Notes: generated by a model not told the origin, from the letters alone. A stretch of DNA of 64,000 nucleotides from Chitinophaga sp. Cy-1792 (GCF_011752935.1 NZ_VWWO01000001.1:2728001-2792000); one strand, 5' to 3'; counted from the stretch's first letter, positions 47,252 through 55,888 are shown. Made by a program: numbers and translations.

Positions 47252-47312
47252 AGTATACTGCTGTTCTCCCCCTAGGAACAACCATTTTTGAATTCACTTA
47301 ATTATTAACAGC

Positions 47313-47369
47313 ATGATGCACCTGATCATTAAAACATTGATTATCGTAATTACCAGAGAAGTCCGGTAA
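47313..47369 (+). CDS. Leader peptide 2, Ile/Leu/Val-rich (18 aa), of the putative attenuator
   Basis: [18 protein letters not shown] followed by TAA: five Ile, two Leu and two Val, half of the peptide. The stop codon (47367-47369) lies in the middle of the possible antiterminator arm GGTAACAG (47365-47372). A ribosome that finishes the peptide would cover that arm, and one that stalls earlier would leave it free. This is the logic of a classical attenuator leader. Translation is inferred only. Confidence 0.55.
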   Translation: MMHLIIKTLIIVITREVR

Positions 47370-47408
47370 CAGGAAAGCATTTGCACCATACAAAGCGCCT
47401 CTGTTACC
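47365..47408 (+). promoter_or_regulatory. Putative antiterminator pairing
   Basis: GGTAACAG (47365-47372) is perfectly complementary to CTGTTACC (47401-47408), with one more G-U pair outside. The 3' arm uses bases 47401-47405 of the terminator stem and its loop, so the two structures cannot form together without a pseudoknot. Confidence 0.6.
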
Positions 47409-47427
47409 AAACGGAGGCGCTTTTTTT
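47392..47427 (+). terminator. Intrinsic terminator (attenuator) directly before the EF-G start codon
   Basis: The outer stem 47392-47401/47414-47423 is ten perfect pairs, including GCGCCTC/GAGGCGC. Four inner pairs follow (one U-G) around loop ACCA, then a run of seven T (47421-47427). It ends 15 bp before the ATG at 47443 and lies inside the mRNA leader rather than at a gene end. Confidence 0.85.
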
Positions 47428-47442
47428 ATCAATAGATTTTTT

Positions 47443-49482
47443 ATGAAACGTATAACCCGCAATAGGAATATAGGAATAATGGCCCATGTTGATGCCGGTA
47501 AAACCACTGTTACAGAAAGAATGCTGTATTACACCGGTCTTACGCATAAACTTGGTAGTGTAGACGAAGGTAACACGGTAATGGATAGTGATCCGCAGGA
47601 AGAAAAACGTGGTATCACCATCTCTTCCGCAGCCATTACTACCTATTGGAACGATCATCAGGTTAATATCATTGACACACCGGGGCACGTTGATTTCACT
47701 GCTGAAGTGGAACGTTCTTTACGTATACTCGATGGTGGTATTGTTGTTTTCTGTGCTAAGTCAGGCGTACAGCCACAGTCTGAAACCGTGTGGCGTCAGG
47801 CAGATAAATATAATGTACCAAGGATTGTCCTGATCAATAAAATGGACAGGCAGGGCGCCGACTTCAACCGTGTGCTGCAGGAGATCCGTGAGGTGTTAAA
47901 TGCCAATGCGGTGCCTGTGCAATTGCCTATCGGTGCGGAAGATCATTTCACCGGCGTTATTGACCTGGTGAAGATGCAGGCTATGGTGTGGGATAGTGAA
48001 GATGGTAAACAGTATACTGTTACTGCTATTCCCGCTGCTCTGCTGGAAAACGCGTTGCAAATGCGCAGGTCGTTGCTGGAAGAATTATCATTGGTAGATG
48101 AACAGATTTTTGAAAAATATACCGATGACCCTGGAAGCGTTACTGCCGATGATTTGTACCGTGCCATCAGAAAAGCTACTATCAACCGTACCTTGATACC
48201 GGTGTTTGCAGCAGCTGCCTATAGGAATAAAGGTGTACAGCCTTTGCTGGACGGCGTTGTGTCCTACCTGCCTTCTCCTGAAGATATTGGTACCGTTCAT
48301 GTAGCGGAGCCTGAACAGGAATTGGTGGTGGAAGCGGAAGCGCCGCTGACTGCGCTGGCATTTAAGATTATGGCAGATGATTATGCCGGAAAGCTCACGC
48401 TGGTAAGAGTGTACACAGGTACATTACGTACAGGCGATGCCGTTTGGAATAGTCGTACCGGTAAAAAGGTAAGAGTGAGTCGTTTGCTGCGTATCATGTC
48501 CGATAAGTTTGAGTCGGTGGATACGATAGAAGCCGGTGATATCGGTGCTGTTGTGGGTATGAAGGATGTACGTACCGGGGATACGCTTTCTGAAGGCGCT
48601 CATCCGCTGGTGCTGGAACAGATTACATTCCCTGAGCCGATGATAGGTTATGCGATAGAAGCAAAGCTCTCCAAGGATGCCAACAGGCTGGGAGAAGTGC
48701 TGGCACGCCTGCTGGATGAAGATCCTACGTTACAGGCAAGCGTAGACGAAGTATCGGGCCAGACGATCCTGAAAGGAATGGGTGAGCTTCACCTGGAAGT
48801 GGTACTGGAGAAAATGGCTACACAATATCAGCTGGAAGTCAGTAAGGGTAAGCCACAAATTGCCTATAAGGAGTTGTTCACTACTACTGTCACGCATAAG
48901 GAAGTCTACAGGAAGCAAAACGGTGGCTCCGGTAACTTTGCTGCCATTGCTTTTGAAATGGGACCGCGAGCAGATGGGCAACCCGGACTGGAATTCGTCA
49001 ACGATATCAAGGGTGGCGCCATTCCTAAAGAGTTCATTCCTTCGGTGCAGAAAGGCTTTGAGGCCGCTATGCAAACTGGTGTGCTGGCAGGTTATCCGTT
49101 GCAGTCCATGCGTGTGCGCCTGTTCGATGGCAGCATTCATGAAAATGACTCTCATGCGTTGGATTTCGAACATGCTGCGCAGATAGGGTTTAAGCAGGTA
49201 GCGAAGCTGGCCGCACCTAAGTTGCTGGAGCCTGTCATGGATGTGGAAGTGACATTGCCGGAAGAATTTACAGGCGCCATCACCGGCGACCTCAACAGAA
49301 GACGCGGTATCATCCGTCACATGGAAATGAAAGGAAATACCCAGGTGATAAAAGCAGAAGTGCCGCTGGCCGAATTGTTTGGCTACGTTACTACGCTGAG
49401 GACCCTCTCTTCCGGTAGGGCCGCAGCTTCCGTGACATTCCATAATTATCAGATAGCACCTGCAAGTGTGCTGGCCTCATAA
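47443..49482 (+). CDS. Elongation factor G paralogue
   Basis: A 679-residue translational GTPase. G1 is AHVDAGKT (14-21), RGIT is at 56-59, G3 is DTPGH (78-82) and G4 is NKMD (132-135). Domains II-V follow, with the EF-G end motifs GDLNRRRG and [16 protein letters not shown]. The C-terminal domains are EF-G-like, not TetM/TetQ-like, so this is an EF-G type factor and not a tetracycline-protection protein. It stands away from any str (rpsL-rpsG-tuf) operon, so it is probably a second, conditional EF-G. A leader with a putative attenuator precedes it. Confidence 0.92.
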   Translation: MKRITRNRNIGIMAHVDAGKTTVTERMLYYTGLTHKLGSVDEGNTVMDSDPQEEKRGITISSAAITTYWNDHQVNIIDTPGHVDFTAEVERSLRILDGGIVVFCAKSGVQPQSETVWRQADKYNVPRIVLINKMDRQGADFNRVLQEIREVLNANAVPVQLPIGAEDHFTGVIDLVKMQAMVWDSEDGKQYTVTAIPAALLENALQMRRSLLEELSLVDEQIFEKYTDDPGSVTADDLYRAIRKATINRTLIPVFAAAAYRNKGVQPLLDGVVSYLPSPEDIGTVHVAEPEQELVVEAEAPLTALAFKIMADDYAGKLTLVRVYTGTLRTGDAVWNSRTGKKVRVSRLLRIMSDKFESVDTIEAGDIGAVVGMKDVRTGDTLSEGAHPLVLEQITFPEPMIGYAIEAKLSKDANRLGEVLARLLDEDPTLQASVDEVSGQTILKGMGELHLEVVLEKMATQYQLEVSKGKPQIAYKELFTTTVTHKEVYRKQNGGSGNFAAIAFEMGPRADGQPGLEFVNDIKGGAIPKEFIPSVQKGFEAAMQTGVLAGYPLQSMRVRLFDGSIHENDSHALDFEHAAQIGFKQVAKLAAPKLLEPVMDVEVTLPEEFTGAITGDLNRRRGIIRHMEMKGNTQVIKAEVPLAELFGYVTTLRTLSSGRAAASVTFHNYQIAPASVLAS

Positions 49483-49510
49483 AGGTCATCATCTACCTGA
49501 AAAATAATAA

Positions 49511-49537
49511 GAGGCCTCGTGTATAGCGAGGCCTTTG
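49511..49537 (+). terminator. Intrinsic terminator of the EF-G paralogue
   Basis: AGGCCTCG (49512-49519) pairs with CGAGGCCT (49527-49534), seven-base loop, followed by TTTGTTAT. It lies 29 bp after the stop codon. Confidence 0.85.
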
Positions 49538-49618
49538 TTATACCTTACAAAGGCTAACAATAACCAAATAATAACAAATCTCCCTGGTTCCAGTGATAAC
49601 ATCTACCCGCAGGATGAT

Positions 49619-49626
49619 TATATTTG
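49619..49626 (+). promoter_or_regulatory. -7 promoter element of the next lipoprotein gene
   Basis: TATATTTG matches TAnnTTTG, 39 bp before the ATG at 49666. It overlaps the TTG at 49624 and so argues against that TTG as a start. Confidence 0.5.
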
Positions 49627-49665
49627 TTACACTTTAAACATATCCGAATCCCATATTTCTATTCT

Positions 49666-50193
49666 ATGACAAAACTACTCCAACGATTACTCATCGCCTT
49701 TTGTCTATTGACATTTGCAGCCTGTAGTTCGGTTACACCGGATAAATTTTTCGCTACAACAGTACTGAACAGTAACCTGCTGAACGACTTTGATCCGCGT
49801 GCTTTTGGTAAGATTCTTGAACAATATGCGCAGCCAGTACCGAATGTGCAAAAGAAAGGTAATGAGGCGGAGCAGGTTGTGGAGATGAAAATAAAATATT
49901 CAGAAAAAGTGCTGGAGAAACTAAAGTCATTAGCGCCGGTAGATGATAAGGAACGTGCCCTGAAAGAAAATGCCATTGGCTTATTTGAAACGGTACTGCC
50001 GGTATATAAAAATGATTACCTGAAATATGCAAAGCTCTGTGATCAGCATGTGACGAGCGCCGATAAAGATGCTATCCTCACAAAGATTCAGGAACAGGAC
50101 ATGCCTAAGTTTACACAACAGATGGATGCATTGTTTGAGAAAGGAAAGGCTTTTGCCAGTGAGCACCATATAGAAGTGCACTGGGGAAGATAA
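49666..50193 (+). CDS. Lipoprotein, hypothetical
   Basis: A 175-residue lipoprotein with lipobox FAAC (Cys20). The mature part is highly charged and helical (EQVVEMKIKYSEKVLEKLK). No family recognised. Start chosen from the promoter position and the clean signal peptide. Followed by a terminator shared with a convergent gene. Confidence 0.68.
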   Translation: MTKLLQRLLIAFCLLTFAACSSVTPDKFFATTVLNSNLLNDFDPRAFGKILEQYAQPVPNVQKKGNEAEQVVEMKIKYSEKVLEKLKSLAPVDDKERALKENAIGLFETVLPVYKNDYLKYAKLCDQHVTSADKDAILTKIQEQDMPKFTQQMDALFEKGKAFASEHHIEVHWGR

Positions 50194-50236
50194 GCCATGG
50201 TATTTAGTTTTAAGAAGTTGTTTGTTTGTTATATGA

Positions 50237-50271
50237 AAAAAATCCTGCGATCACTGATGGCAGGATTTTTT
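50237..50271. terminator. Bidirectional intrinsic terminator
   Basis: A 12-bp perfect stem (50237-50248 with 50260-50271), A-run on the left and T-run on the right, between the convergent lipoprotein and propeller-like genes. Confidence 0.88.
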
Positions 50272-50278
50272 GTTTTTT

Positions 50279-51388
50279 CTAAACGGGTTTAATAGTCTGG
50301 CTAAATGTATATACGCTGATGGCTTTCCCGGAAATTTTTAACATTAAACCGGTCTTTTCATCATAACTGTCGATCACCACTGTGTCATCATGGAAAAGAA
50401 TTTTTCCGTCAGGTGAAACAACAAGAACACCTATCTTTTTTGAGTGAAGTATATATGCTGCTGATATTGAGCTGTAGTGGATTACTGCGCCTGTGATGTC
50501 AATCCCATTGATGCCAATTGGAGGTAATGTTTCGGCCGCTGTGTCTGAAATTTTGAATAGTTTTATTTCGTAGTAATCTGATGGGTAGCCCTTTTTGTCT
50601 TCTTCGTCCTCTTCCTGCTCCTCAAGAAAAGGATGGCAGGTAATGGCTACGGTATCATTGCTGGCCCAGCACATGCCACGATCCTGGTGGTCCATAATAG
50701 CAATGTTAATAGGTTTGATTCTATTGCCGTAAATGAATTCCCTGATGTTAAATGCAACATAATGACCAAAGGATCCCCATGCCCAGCCATTGCTGAGGAA
50801 GTAGCGGGCATCGGGAGATACAGACAGTTCTCCGAAGAAATAGTCGTATGGCTGTGGCCATGGTAGTTTGTTATCTTCTTTGTGGGAAGAATAATATGCC
50901 AGATGCTTTTCTTCTGCACCTTCTTCGATGAGTGATTTTGTTGCGGTTAAAATTTGTCTTGTACGGATATTCATTACCTGTAAATGGTTCCAGGCCTGGC
51001 TGTAAATGAGGTGCGGTATGCCGTCACTGTCCTTAAATAAAGCAATCGGGTATTCTGATATATCTGCATGGTAGTCTTCCCGCCTTAACCGTAAAACATA
51101 ATTTTCCGGGAAGTAGACTTTGCCATGGGTTTTGTAATCATTTACCACAACAATGATTTCGTCCATGGTGTATATTGATGATGGCGCACTGGCATCAAAC
51201 CCGCCATCGTCAAAGGTGAAGCTACTTTTCATGCTAAATGCATGGGAGTAAGTATTTTCTCTGAAATTAAGGTGGTTTACGTCACCATTGTTTAATAAAA
51301 TAACCAGCTCATTATGTGATAAAATCGTGGCTGTAGTGATGGTAGGTTCTCCTGTAAGGGTATTTTTATAGATAGTCTTCAATTCCAT
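50279..51388 (-). CDS. Hypothetical cytoplasmic WD40/beta-propeller-like protein
   Basis: A 369-residue protein with no signal peptide. Repeated strand patterns such as HNELVILLNNGDVNHLNF, GELSVSPDARYFLSNGWAWG and IGVLVVSPDGKILFHDD resemble WD40-like blades. An acidic loop (EEQEEDEEDKKG) lies near 270. No enzyme motif is present. It may be a scaffold, and it resembles in style (not clearly in sequence) the 331-residue protein at 53343-54338. Confidence 0.65.
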   Translation of the reverse strand: MELKTIYKNTLTGEPTITTATILSHNELVILLNNGDVNHLNFRENTYSHAFSMKSSFTFDDGGFDASAPSSIYTMDEIIVVVNDYKTHGKVYFPENYVLRLRREDYHADISEYPIALFKDSDGIPHLIYSQAWNHLQVMNIRTRQILTATKSLIEEGAEEKHLAYYSSHKEDNKLPWPQPYDYFFGELSVSPDARYFLSNGWAWGSFGHYVAFNIREFIYGNRIKPINIAIMDHQDRGMCWASNDTVAITCHPFLEEQEEDEEDKKGYPSDYYEIKLFKISDTAAETLPPIGINGIDITGAVIHYSSISAAYILHSKKIGVLVVSPDGKILFHDDTVVIDSYDEKTGLMLKISGKAISVYTFSQTIKPV

Positions 51389-51443
51389 TGATAATAATAT
51401 TTCCTGATGGCAAAGTACAGGTATTTATGCTGGCTGTTAAAAA

Positions 51444-51479
51444 AAACGCCTGGCAATTTCTAAAAATTGCCAGGCGTTT
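51444..51479 (-). terminator. Intrinsic terminator of the serine hydrolase gene
   Basis: A perfect 16-bp stem (51444-51459 with 51464-51479) and loop CTAA. On the minus strand it is followed by a run of eight T. It lies 35 bp after the hydrolase stop. Confidence 0.9.
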
Positions 51480-51514
51480 ATATTTTTCTGTTAGTATGCA
51501 GAAAGCGTTGTTGA

Positions 51515-52609
51515 TTATTCATTCAGCGCTTTCCTAAACTTATCTGCCATTTCTCCTAATGCGGGCTGGGCGGTTCTGTCGGCCTCGTTGGTGAGGATTA
51601 CAATGCCCAGGTTTTCTTCGGGGAAGACAGCGCAGTAGCTGGAGAAGCCAAAGCTGCCACCACTTTGCCATATCTTTCTATGTCCTTCAGCTGTTTTCAT
51701 CATCTGCCAGTTCAACCCTATAGCGAAGGAGTTAATATCGCCGAAGGTAGCCTGGTGAGTAGTGGCGATGACCTTGTTGTTTTCATTCAGATGAAATTTA
51801 AGATAATTCACCATATCAGCTACACAGGAGGTAATGCTTCCTGCTGCTGCAATCAGCGGTGGATTATAAGGCATTGGCTGCCCTTTACCATTATAGCCAG
51901 TTGAAAGTCGTTCTACATCCTTTTTGGAATAGTGTACGCTGGTTAGCGGCATATTTTGCGGGGTAGTGATATACTTTTTAACGAGGTCGCTGAAGGATGA
52001 CTGGTACATATCTTCCAGGATGTATCCCATTAACTGAGCGGCAGCATTGGAATAACTGAATTTAGTGCCTGGGAGGGTATCCAGCGTTACCTGGTGTAAG
52101 TCTTGCAGGAACTGTTTTTTAGAATAATTATTCTGCGTGGCTACCACAATGCCGGGTAGTGAGTCTTGCGGCTGCTGAAAAAGGTCTTTCCGGTCCGGAA
52201 GAAAGAACGGCAGGCCACTGGTATGATTGAGGAGTTGTGATAGTTTAATCGGAGTGCCTTTATAGGCGAGGTTAGGGTAATCTTCCTTAAGGTATTTGCG
52301 GATATCATCGTCCAGGTGAAGGCGGCCTTCTGCTGCGGCTTGCGCCAGTAATACACCGGCAAAGGTTTTAGTGACGGAGCCGATTTCGTATAAGGTATGA
52401 TTATCCGGTGTGCGGGAGCTGCGTTTGTTGACCACCCCTGCATTATAAAAGTAGGTTTTCCCGTCTTTCACGATGCCTATGGAAACGCCTGCCCTTGCGG
52501 AGTCCTGCATAAAAGCATTGGCGGTGGATTTAAGCAATGAGTCTATGGTATTGGCTTTGGGAGCTGTCGAGGGCCCGGATAAAAGGACTGAAAGGACTAA
52601 TGTCAGCAT
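51515..52609 (-). CDS. Serine hydrolase, class C beta-lactamase/penicillin-binding-protein fold
   Basis: A 364-residue secreted enzyme with a signal peptide (MLTLVLSVLLSGPSTAPKA). The catalytic SxxK is SVTK (GSVTKTFAGVLL, about 77-80), YSN is in FSYSNAAAQLMGY, and the third motif is QSGGSFGFSS in place of KTG. It is likely an esterase, DD-peptidase or AmpC-like enzyme; resistance activity cannot be claimed. Monocistronic. Confidence 0.92.
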   Translation of the reverse strand: MLTLVLSVLLSGPSTAPKANTIDSLLKSTANAFMQDSARAGVSIGIVKDGKTYFYNAGVVNKRSSRTPDNHTLYEIGSVTKTFAGVLLAQAAAEGRLHLDDDIRKYLKEDYPNLAYKGTPIKLSQLLNHTSGLPFFLPDRKDLFQQPQDSLPGIVVATQNNYSKKQFLQDLHQVTLDTLPGTKFSYSNAAAQLMGYILEDMYQSSFSDLVKKYITTPQNMPLTSVHYSKKDVERLSTGYNGKGQPMPYNPPLIAAAGSITSCVADMVNYLKFHLNENNKVIATTHQATFGDINSFAIGLNWQMMKTAEGHRKIWQSGGSFGFSSYCAVFPEENLGIVILTNEADRTAQPALGEMADKFRKALNE

Positions 52610-52768
52610 ATGTGGAATTTTATACTACATATATACAAAATCCTGGGAGTAGATTGTAGTTAAATTGTATACATGATAAATAGCGAATTACAAATTTAGA
52701 GAGATTTGAATGCTGGCCGATGTCTGGGAGCGTAGGACTGGAGTAATAATGTTTGTGTTAAGCTGGAA

Positions 52769-52790
52769 CCCGGGCCAGCAACAGCCCGGG
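52769..52790 (-). terminator. Hairpin downstream of bacilliredoxin copy 1
   Basis: CCCGGGC (52769-52775) with GCCCGGG (52784-52790), eight-base loop, 15 bp after the gene's stop. The U-run is weak. Confidence 0.5.
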
Positions 52791-52805
52791 CACTTTTAAT
52801 CTTCC

Positions 52806-53225
52806 TTAAGCATATTCTTCAAAAACAGCCAGCAAATCACTTGCTACTGCGTTCGCATCACGCATTTCGATACGATGCTTGGGAATGAAGTAAATCAGCT
52901 CTCTGTCTTTAAATAGTGCAAAGCATGGAGAAGATGGAGGAATGTCAGCGATGTGGTTACGGAAGCGTTGAGTTGCTTCAAGGTCCTGGCCTGCAAAAAC
53001 AGAATAAATTTTATCTGGTTTTCTGCCGGTTTCATCTTCCATCACTTTTCTTACGGCAGGGCGTGCAACTGCGGCTGCACATCCACAAACGCTATTCACT
53101 ACAATTAATACAATGCCATCCTGATCCAGTGCTTTATCGACGTCGTCCGCTGTAAGCAATTCTTTTACGCCAGTTTCAGTAAGTTCTTCCTTGAAAGGTT
53201 TGATTAACATTGGTGAGTAGGGCAT
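52806..53225 (-). CDS. Bacilliredoxin BrxA/BrxB-family protein, copy 1
   Basis: A 139-residue thioredoxin-fold protein with the CGC active site (Cys47 and Cys49 in NSVCGCAAAVARP). Family members remove bacillithiol or other thiols from oxidised proteins, although Bacteroidota homologues may use other partners. It is about 78% identical by eye to the copy at 54450-54869. The first 16 residues are identical, and the 92-bp region before the start is almost identical too. Confidence 0.94.
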   Translation of the reverse strand: MPYSPMLIKPFKEELTETGVKELLTADDVDKALDQDGIVLIVVNSVCGCAAAVARPAVRKVMEDETGRKPDKIYSVFAGQDLEATQRFRNHIADIPPSSPCFALFKDRELIYFIPKHRIEMRDANAVASDLLAVFEEYA

Positions 53226-53317
53226 AATAAAAAATTGAGGTTAAAAGAAGTACGGATAAACCGTTGTCGAATTAAAAACATAAATGGAAATCAGAATGTT
53301 ATGGCAGATATTGTTAA
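53226..53317. repeat. Duplicated upstream region of the bacilliredoxin genes, copy A
   Basis: 92 bp directly before the start codon of bacilliredoxin copy 1. It differs from copy B (54870-54961) at six positions with no gaps. Both contain ACGG-ATAAA-CCGT and CATAA-N16-TTATG inverted repeats. It probably holds the promoter and a shared regulator site. Confidence 0.8.
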
Positions 53318-53342
53318 GATAACTTGTTATGTTAAACTGATT

Positions 53343-54338
53343 TTATTCCTGCCATTTTTTGACATTAATCGGTTTGATAGTAGCTCCGGCAAAGACAAGA
53401 AGATGATCAGAGTTTTTATCCATAAATAATTTGCTGACTTCTTCCTCAACAAACAACTTTTCTATGTGAACAATTATTTGCTCGCTGATATCAAAGAATA
53501 ACAGCATTTTTTTCTTGCATACCACCAATATGTTTGTGTTAATAAATGCAATGGGGATGTTTCCGTTGAAATATTTCGGTCCGCGGTCCCATTTAACAGG
53601 ATATGGGGAGATGTCCAGCTTCCATAAAGGTGTATGGTTACTTACTGCCGGATTATAATACTCTACTGAAGAGCGATAAGATACGGCGAAGTTGTTGCCG
53701 TTAAAAGCGAAATCTTCAGATGGCTCCAGGCAGAGATCCTCATACTCATTGAAATACTCACTATAGGTAATGGGTGGCCTGCATAATACGCGGTCGGTAT
53801 AACCTTTTTTGGATATAATATCCAGTTGGTCTGTCAGGATATAGAGGTCATAAAAGGTAAATTGGTTATAACTGTAGAAGGCTAGCAGATTCTCCGCTTC
53901 GTTTATTATCGGATAGAAGCTCCCGTTATCCGGCGTAATTTTTTTAAGCAGTTTGAAATCGGCATCGAGGATGTATAGCATCTTCCTGTCGCAGCCGCTG
54001 ATATATATCTTCCTGCCCGGGAGGTACGCCAACTGGTCCGGTCGCAGGCCTTTTTCGAGCTGGATTTCCGGCAGGAACTCCAGCGTTTCCGGATGTACAA
54101 CCAGCAATTTGTCTTCGCCGGTAGGTATGATGATGTTGTTATCTTGCCCGAAGCAAAAATTACGTTGGAGTGAAGGAATATTAACCGAATGCTCAAGTTG
54201 AATAATGTTGTTTGTCAGACTCAATCTTAATAATGATTGTTTGGTTGTTTGTCCGATAAATTTGCCAGGAGTGCCGGGGATTTCCCTGAAGTAGGAAATG
54301 GGTTCAAATGTGTATTCAGATAGCTCGTTGTGTTTCAT
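53343..54338 (-). CDS. Hypothetical propeller-like cytoplasmic protein
   Basis: A 331-residue protein with no signal peptide. Repeating patterns (DKLLVVHPETLEFLPEIQLE, GRKIYISGCDRKMLYILDAD) look like beta-propeller blades. No motif for catalysis. It lies between the two bacilliredoxin copies on the same strand and ends just beyond the duplicated upstream region of copy 1. No family recognised. Confidence 0.65.
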   Translation of the reverse strand: MKHNELSEYTFEPISYFREIPGTPGKFIGQTTKQSLLRLSLTNNIIQLEHSVNIPSLQRNFCFGQDNNIIIPTGEDKLLVVHPETLEFLPEIQLEKGLRPDQLAYLPGRKIYISGCDRKMLYILDADFKLLKKITPDNGSFYPIINEAENLLAFYSYNQFTFYDLYILTDQLDIISKKGYTDRVLCRPPITYSEYFNEYEDLCLEPSEDFAFNGNNFAVSYRSSVEYYNPAVSNHTPLWKLDISPYPVKWDRGPKYFNGNIPIAFINTNILVVCKKKMLLFFDISEQIIVHIEKLFVEEEVSKLFMDKNSDHLLVFAGATIKPINVKKWQE

Positions 54339-54411
54339 ATAGGAATAGTGACATCAAATATAGTGCTTTTGGAGAGTTGGTGTTATTTGTTGCCGTAGTA
54401 ATTAACAAAGC

Positions 54412-54436
54412 GCCCGGACTTCCTGCGAGTCCGGGC
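54412..54436 (-). terminator. Intrinsic terminator of bacilliredoxin copy 2
   Basis: A perfect 9-bp stem (54412-54420 with 54428-54436) and seven-base loop. On the minus strand it is followed by GCTTTGTTAAT. It lies 13 bp after the stop and differs in sequence from the hairpin after copy 1. Confidence 0.7.
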
Positions 54437-54449
54437 ATGCAAAGAATGT

Positions 54450-54869
54450 TTACACGAATTCTTCAAAAACGGCCTGCAGGTCGTTGGCTACACCGTTCGC
54501 ATCGCGGGATTCAATACGATGTCTGGGAACGAAATACACCAGCTCCTGGTCTTTGAATAAAGCAAAACTTGGAGAAGATGGAGGAATGTCAGGAATAAGA
54601 TTTCTGAAGCGTTGTGTAGCTTCAAGATCCTGGCCTGCAAAAACAGAAACGATTCTGTCTGGTTTCTTAATGCTTTCATCTTCCATTAATTTTCTAAGGG
54701 CCGGGCGGGCTACACCTGCAGCACATCCACAAACACTGTTGACCACCACGAGCGTGGTGCCGTTCTGGTTAAGTGCTTTATCGACGTCTTCCGGTGTAAG
54801 CAACTCTTTTACACCAGCATTAGTAAGTTCTTCCTTGAAAGGTTTGATTAACATTGGTGAGTAGGGCAT
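54450..54869 (-). CDS. Bacilliredoxin BrxA/BrxB-family protein, copy 2
   Basis: A 139-residue paralogue of the gene at 52806-53225 with the same CGC active site (NSVCGCAAGVARP). About 31 substitutions separate the two, mostly conservative and away from the active site. It has its own promoter region and terminator, so the two are separate transcripts. The pair suggests dosage or partner specialisation in thiol stress. Confidence 0.94.
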   Translation of the reverse strand: MPYSPMLIKPFKEELTNAGVKELLTPEDVDKALNQNGTTLVVVNSVCGCAAGVARPALRKLMEDESIKKPDRIVSVFAGQDLEATQRFRNLIPDIPPSSPSFALFKDQELVYFVPRHRIESRDANGVANDLQAVFEEFV

Positions 54870-54961
54870 AATAAAAAATTGAGATTAAAAGAAGTACGGA
54901 TAAACCGTTATCGGATGAACAACATAAATGGAAATCAGAATGTTATGGCGGATATTGTTAA
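54870..54961. repeat. Duplicated upstream region of the bacilliredoxin genes, copy B
   Basis: 92 bp before the start codon of bacilliredoxin copy 2, about 93% identical to copy A at 53226-53317 (six mismatches by eye, no indels). Confidence 0.8.
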
Positions 54962-55041
54962 TCAGGTATTGTTAAGAAATGGCAGCGAAAATTTCAATTG
55001 ATCGGGTAAGCACTCGCTTTAGATCTTCCTAAATACTAATT

Positions 55042-55698
55042 TTGAATAAAAATGTATCTCCTTTGCCCAGCAAATTCATTATAACACTGTTATTTGTAGG
55101 ACTGATATTTACAGGTTGTTTCAATAAGACCAGTCATGCGTATAGACTGAAGCAAGTAGTAGTATTACAGCCTTTAAAAAGTTTTCCTGATTCATTGTTG
55201 CCAATTATTAGCAAACACATTACCGCAGTATATGGTTTTCAGGTTCAGGTAGCTCCTGTGAAACCTATACCAGAAAAGTATTTTAATAATGACAAAGGTC
55301 CGCGTTACAGCGCAGATGCTATACTCCGCTATTTATTACAGGAGAGGTCGGATGCTGGTACTTATATTGCGGGACTCACTACAGCGGATATATTCACAAG
55401 CAAAGAAGTGCCTTCCTCCGGAAACAAATTGCCATTGAGTACCTATAAAAACTGGGGAATTTTCGGATTGGGCTTGCAACCAGGTAAGTCCAACATTGTA
55501 TCCATTCATCGCCTGGGAACCGGGCAGCTGATGGTGTCCAGGCTGAAAAAAATCGTAATACACGAAGTTGGGCATAACCTTGGTTTGGATCATTGTCCGC
55601 AGCCTGGTTGTGTGATGAATGATGCTATGGAAAGTATCCGCACTATTGACCGTGAAAATGGTGAATTATGCGAGGCGTGTAAAAGGAAAATAAATTAA
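55042..55698 (+). CDS. Archaemetzincin-family metalloprotease, lipoprotein
   Basis: A 218-residue zinc protease. The signature is complete: HEVGHNLGLDHC (His174, Glu175, His178, His184, Cys185), Cys190, Met192 of the Met-turn and a final CEAC (Cys210, Cys213). These give the second, structural zinc site typical of archaemetzincins. A lipobox FTGC (Cys26) anchors it to the envelope. There is no in-frame ATG; TTG at 55042 or 55063 must serve. A -7-like TAATTTTG (55037-55044) overlaps the first TTG, favouring 55063 if that promoter is real. Confidence 0.88.
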   Translation: MNKNVSPLPSKFIITLLFVGLIFTGCFNKTSHAYRLKQVVVLQPLKSFPDSLLPIISKHITAVYGFQVQVAPVKPIPEKYFNNDKGPRYSADAILRYLLQERSDAGTYIAGLTTADIFTSKEVPSSGNKLPLSTYKNWGIFGLGLQPGKSNIVSIHRLGTGQLMVSRLKKIVIHEVGHNLGLDHCPQPGCVMNDAMESIRTIDRENGELCEACKRKIN

Positions 55699-55888
55699 CC
55701 CATTAACCTGGCAAGAATTTCATTTATCTGCTGTTTAATATTTTTCCCAGCACAATATCTTACATTTTGTTACATTTTCCGTAGATACTGTTTCATCCGT
55801 TAATCATTGCTGCTGCAATTTTGTTATATCATTTTAAGGGAGATGATCGGGCATATATCTCCCTGGAGAATAAAAAAAAAGCAGTTAT

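Noticed and set aside
47443..49482. Tetracycline ribosomal-protection protein (TetM/TetQ type)
   Set aside because: The end of the protein has EF-G motifs ([22 protein letters not shown]) and the GTPase part is closer to EF-G; no TetQ-like C-terminal pattern is present.
51515..52609. Antibiotic-resistance beta-lactamase
   Set aside because: SxxK and YxN are present, but the third motif is QSGG rather than KTG, and such folds are mostly esterases or peptidases; resistance cannot be claimed.
55052..55084. ATG at 55052 as the archaemetzincin start
   Set aside because: It is in another frame and stops after ten codons, so it cannot encode the protease.
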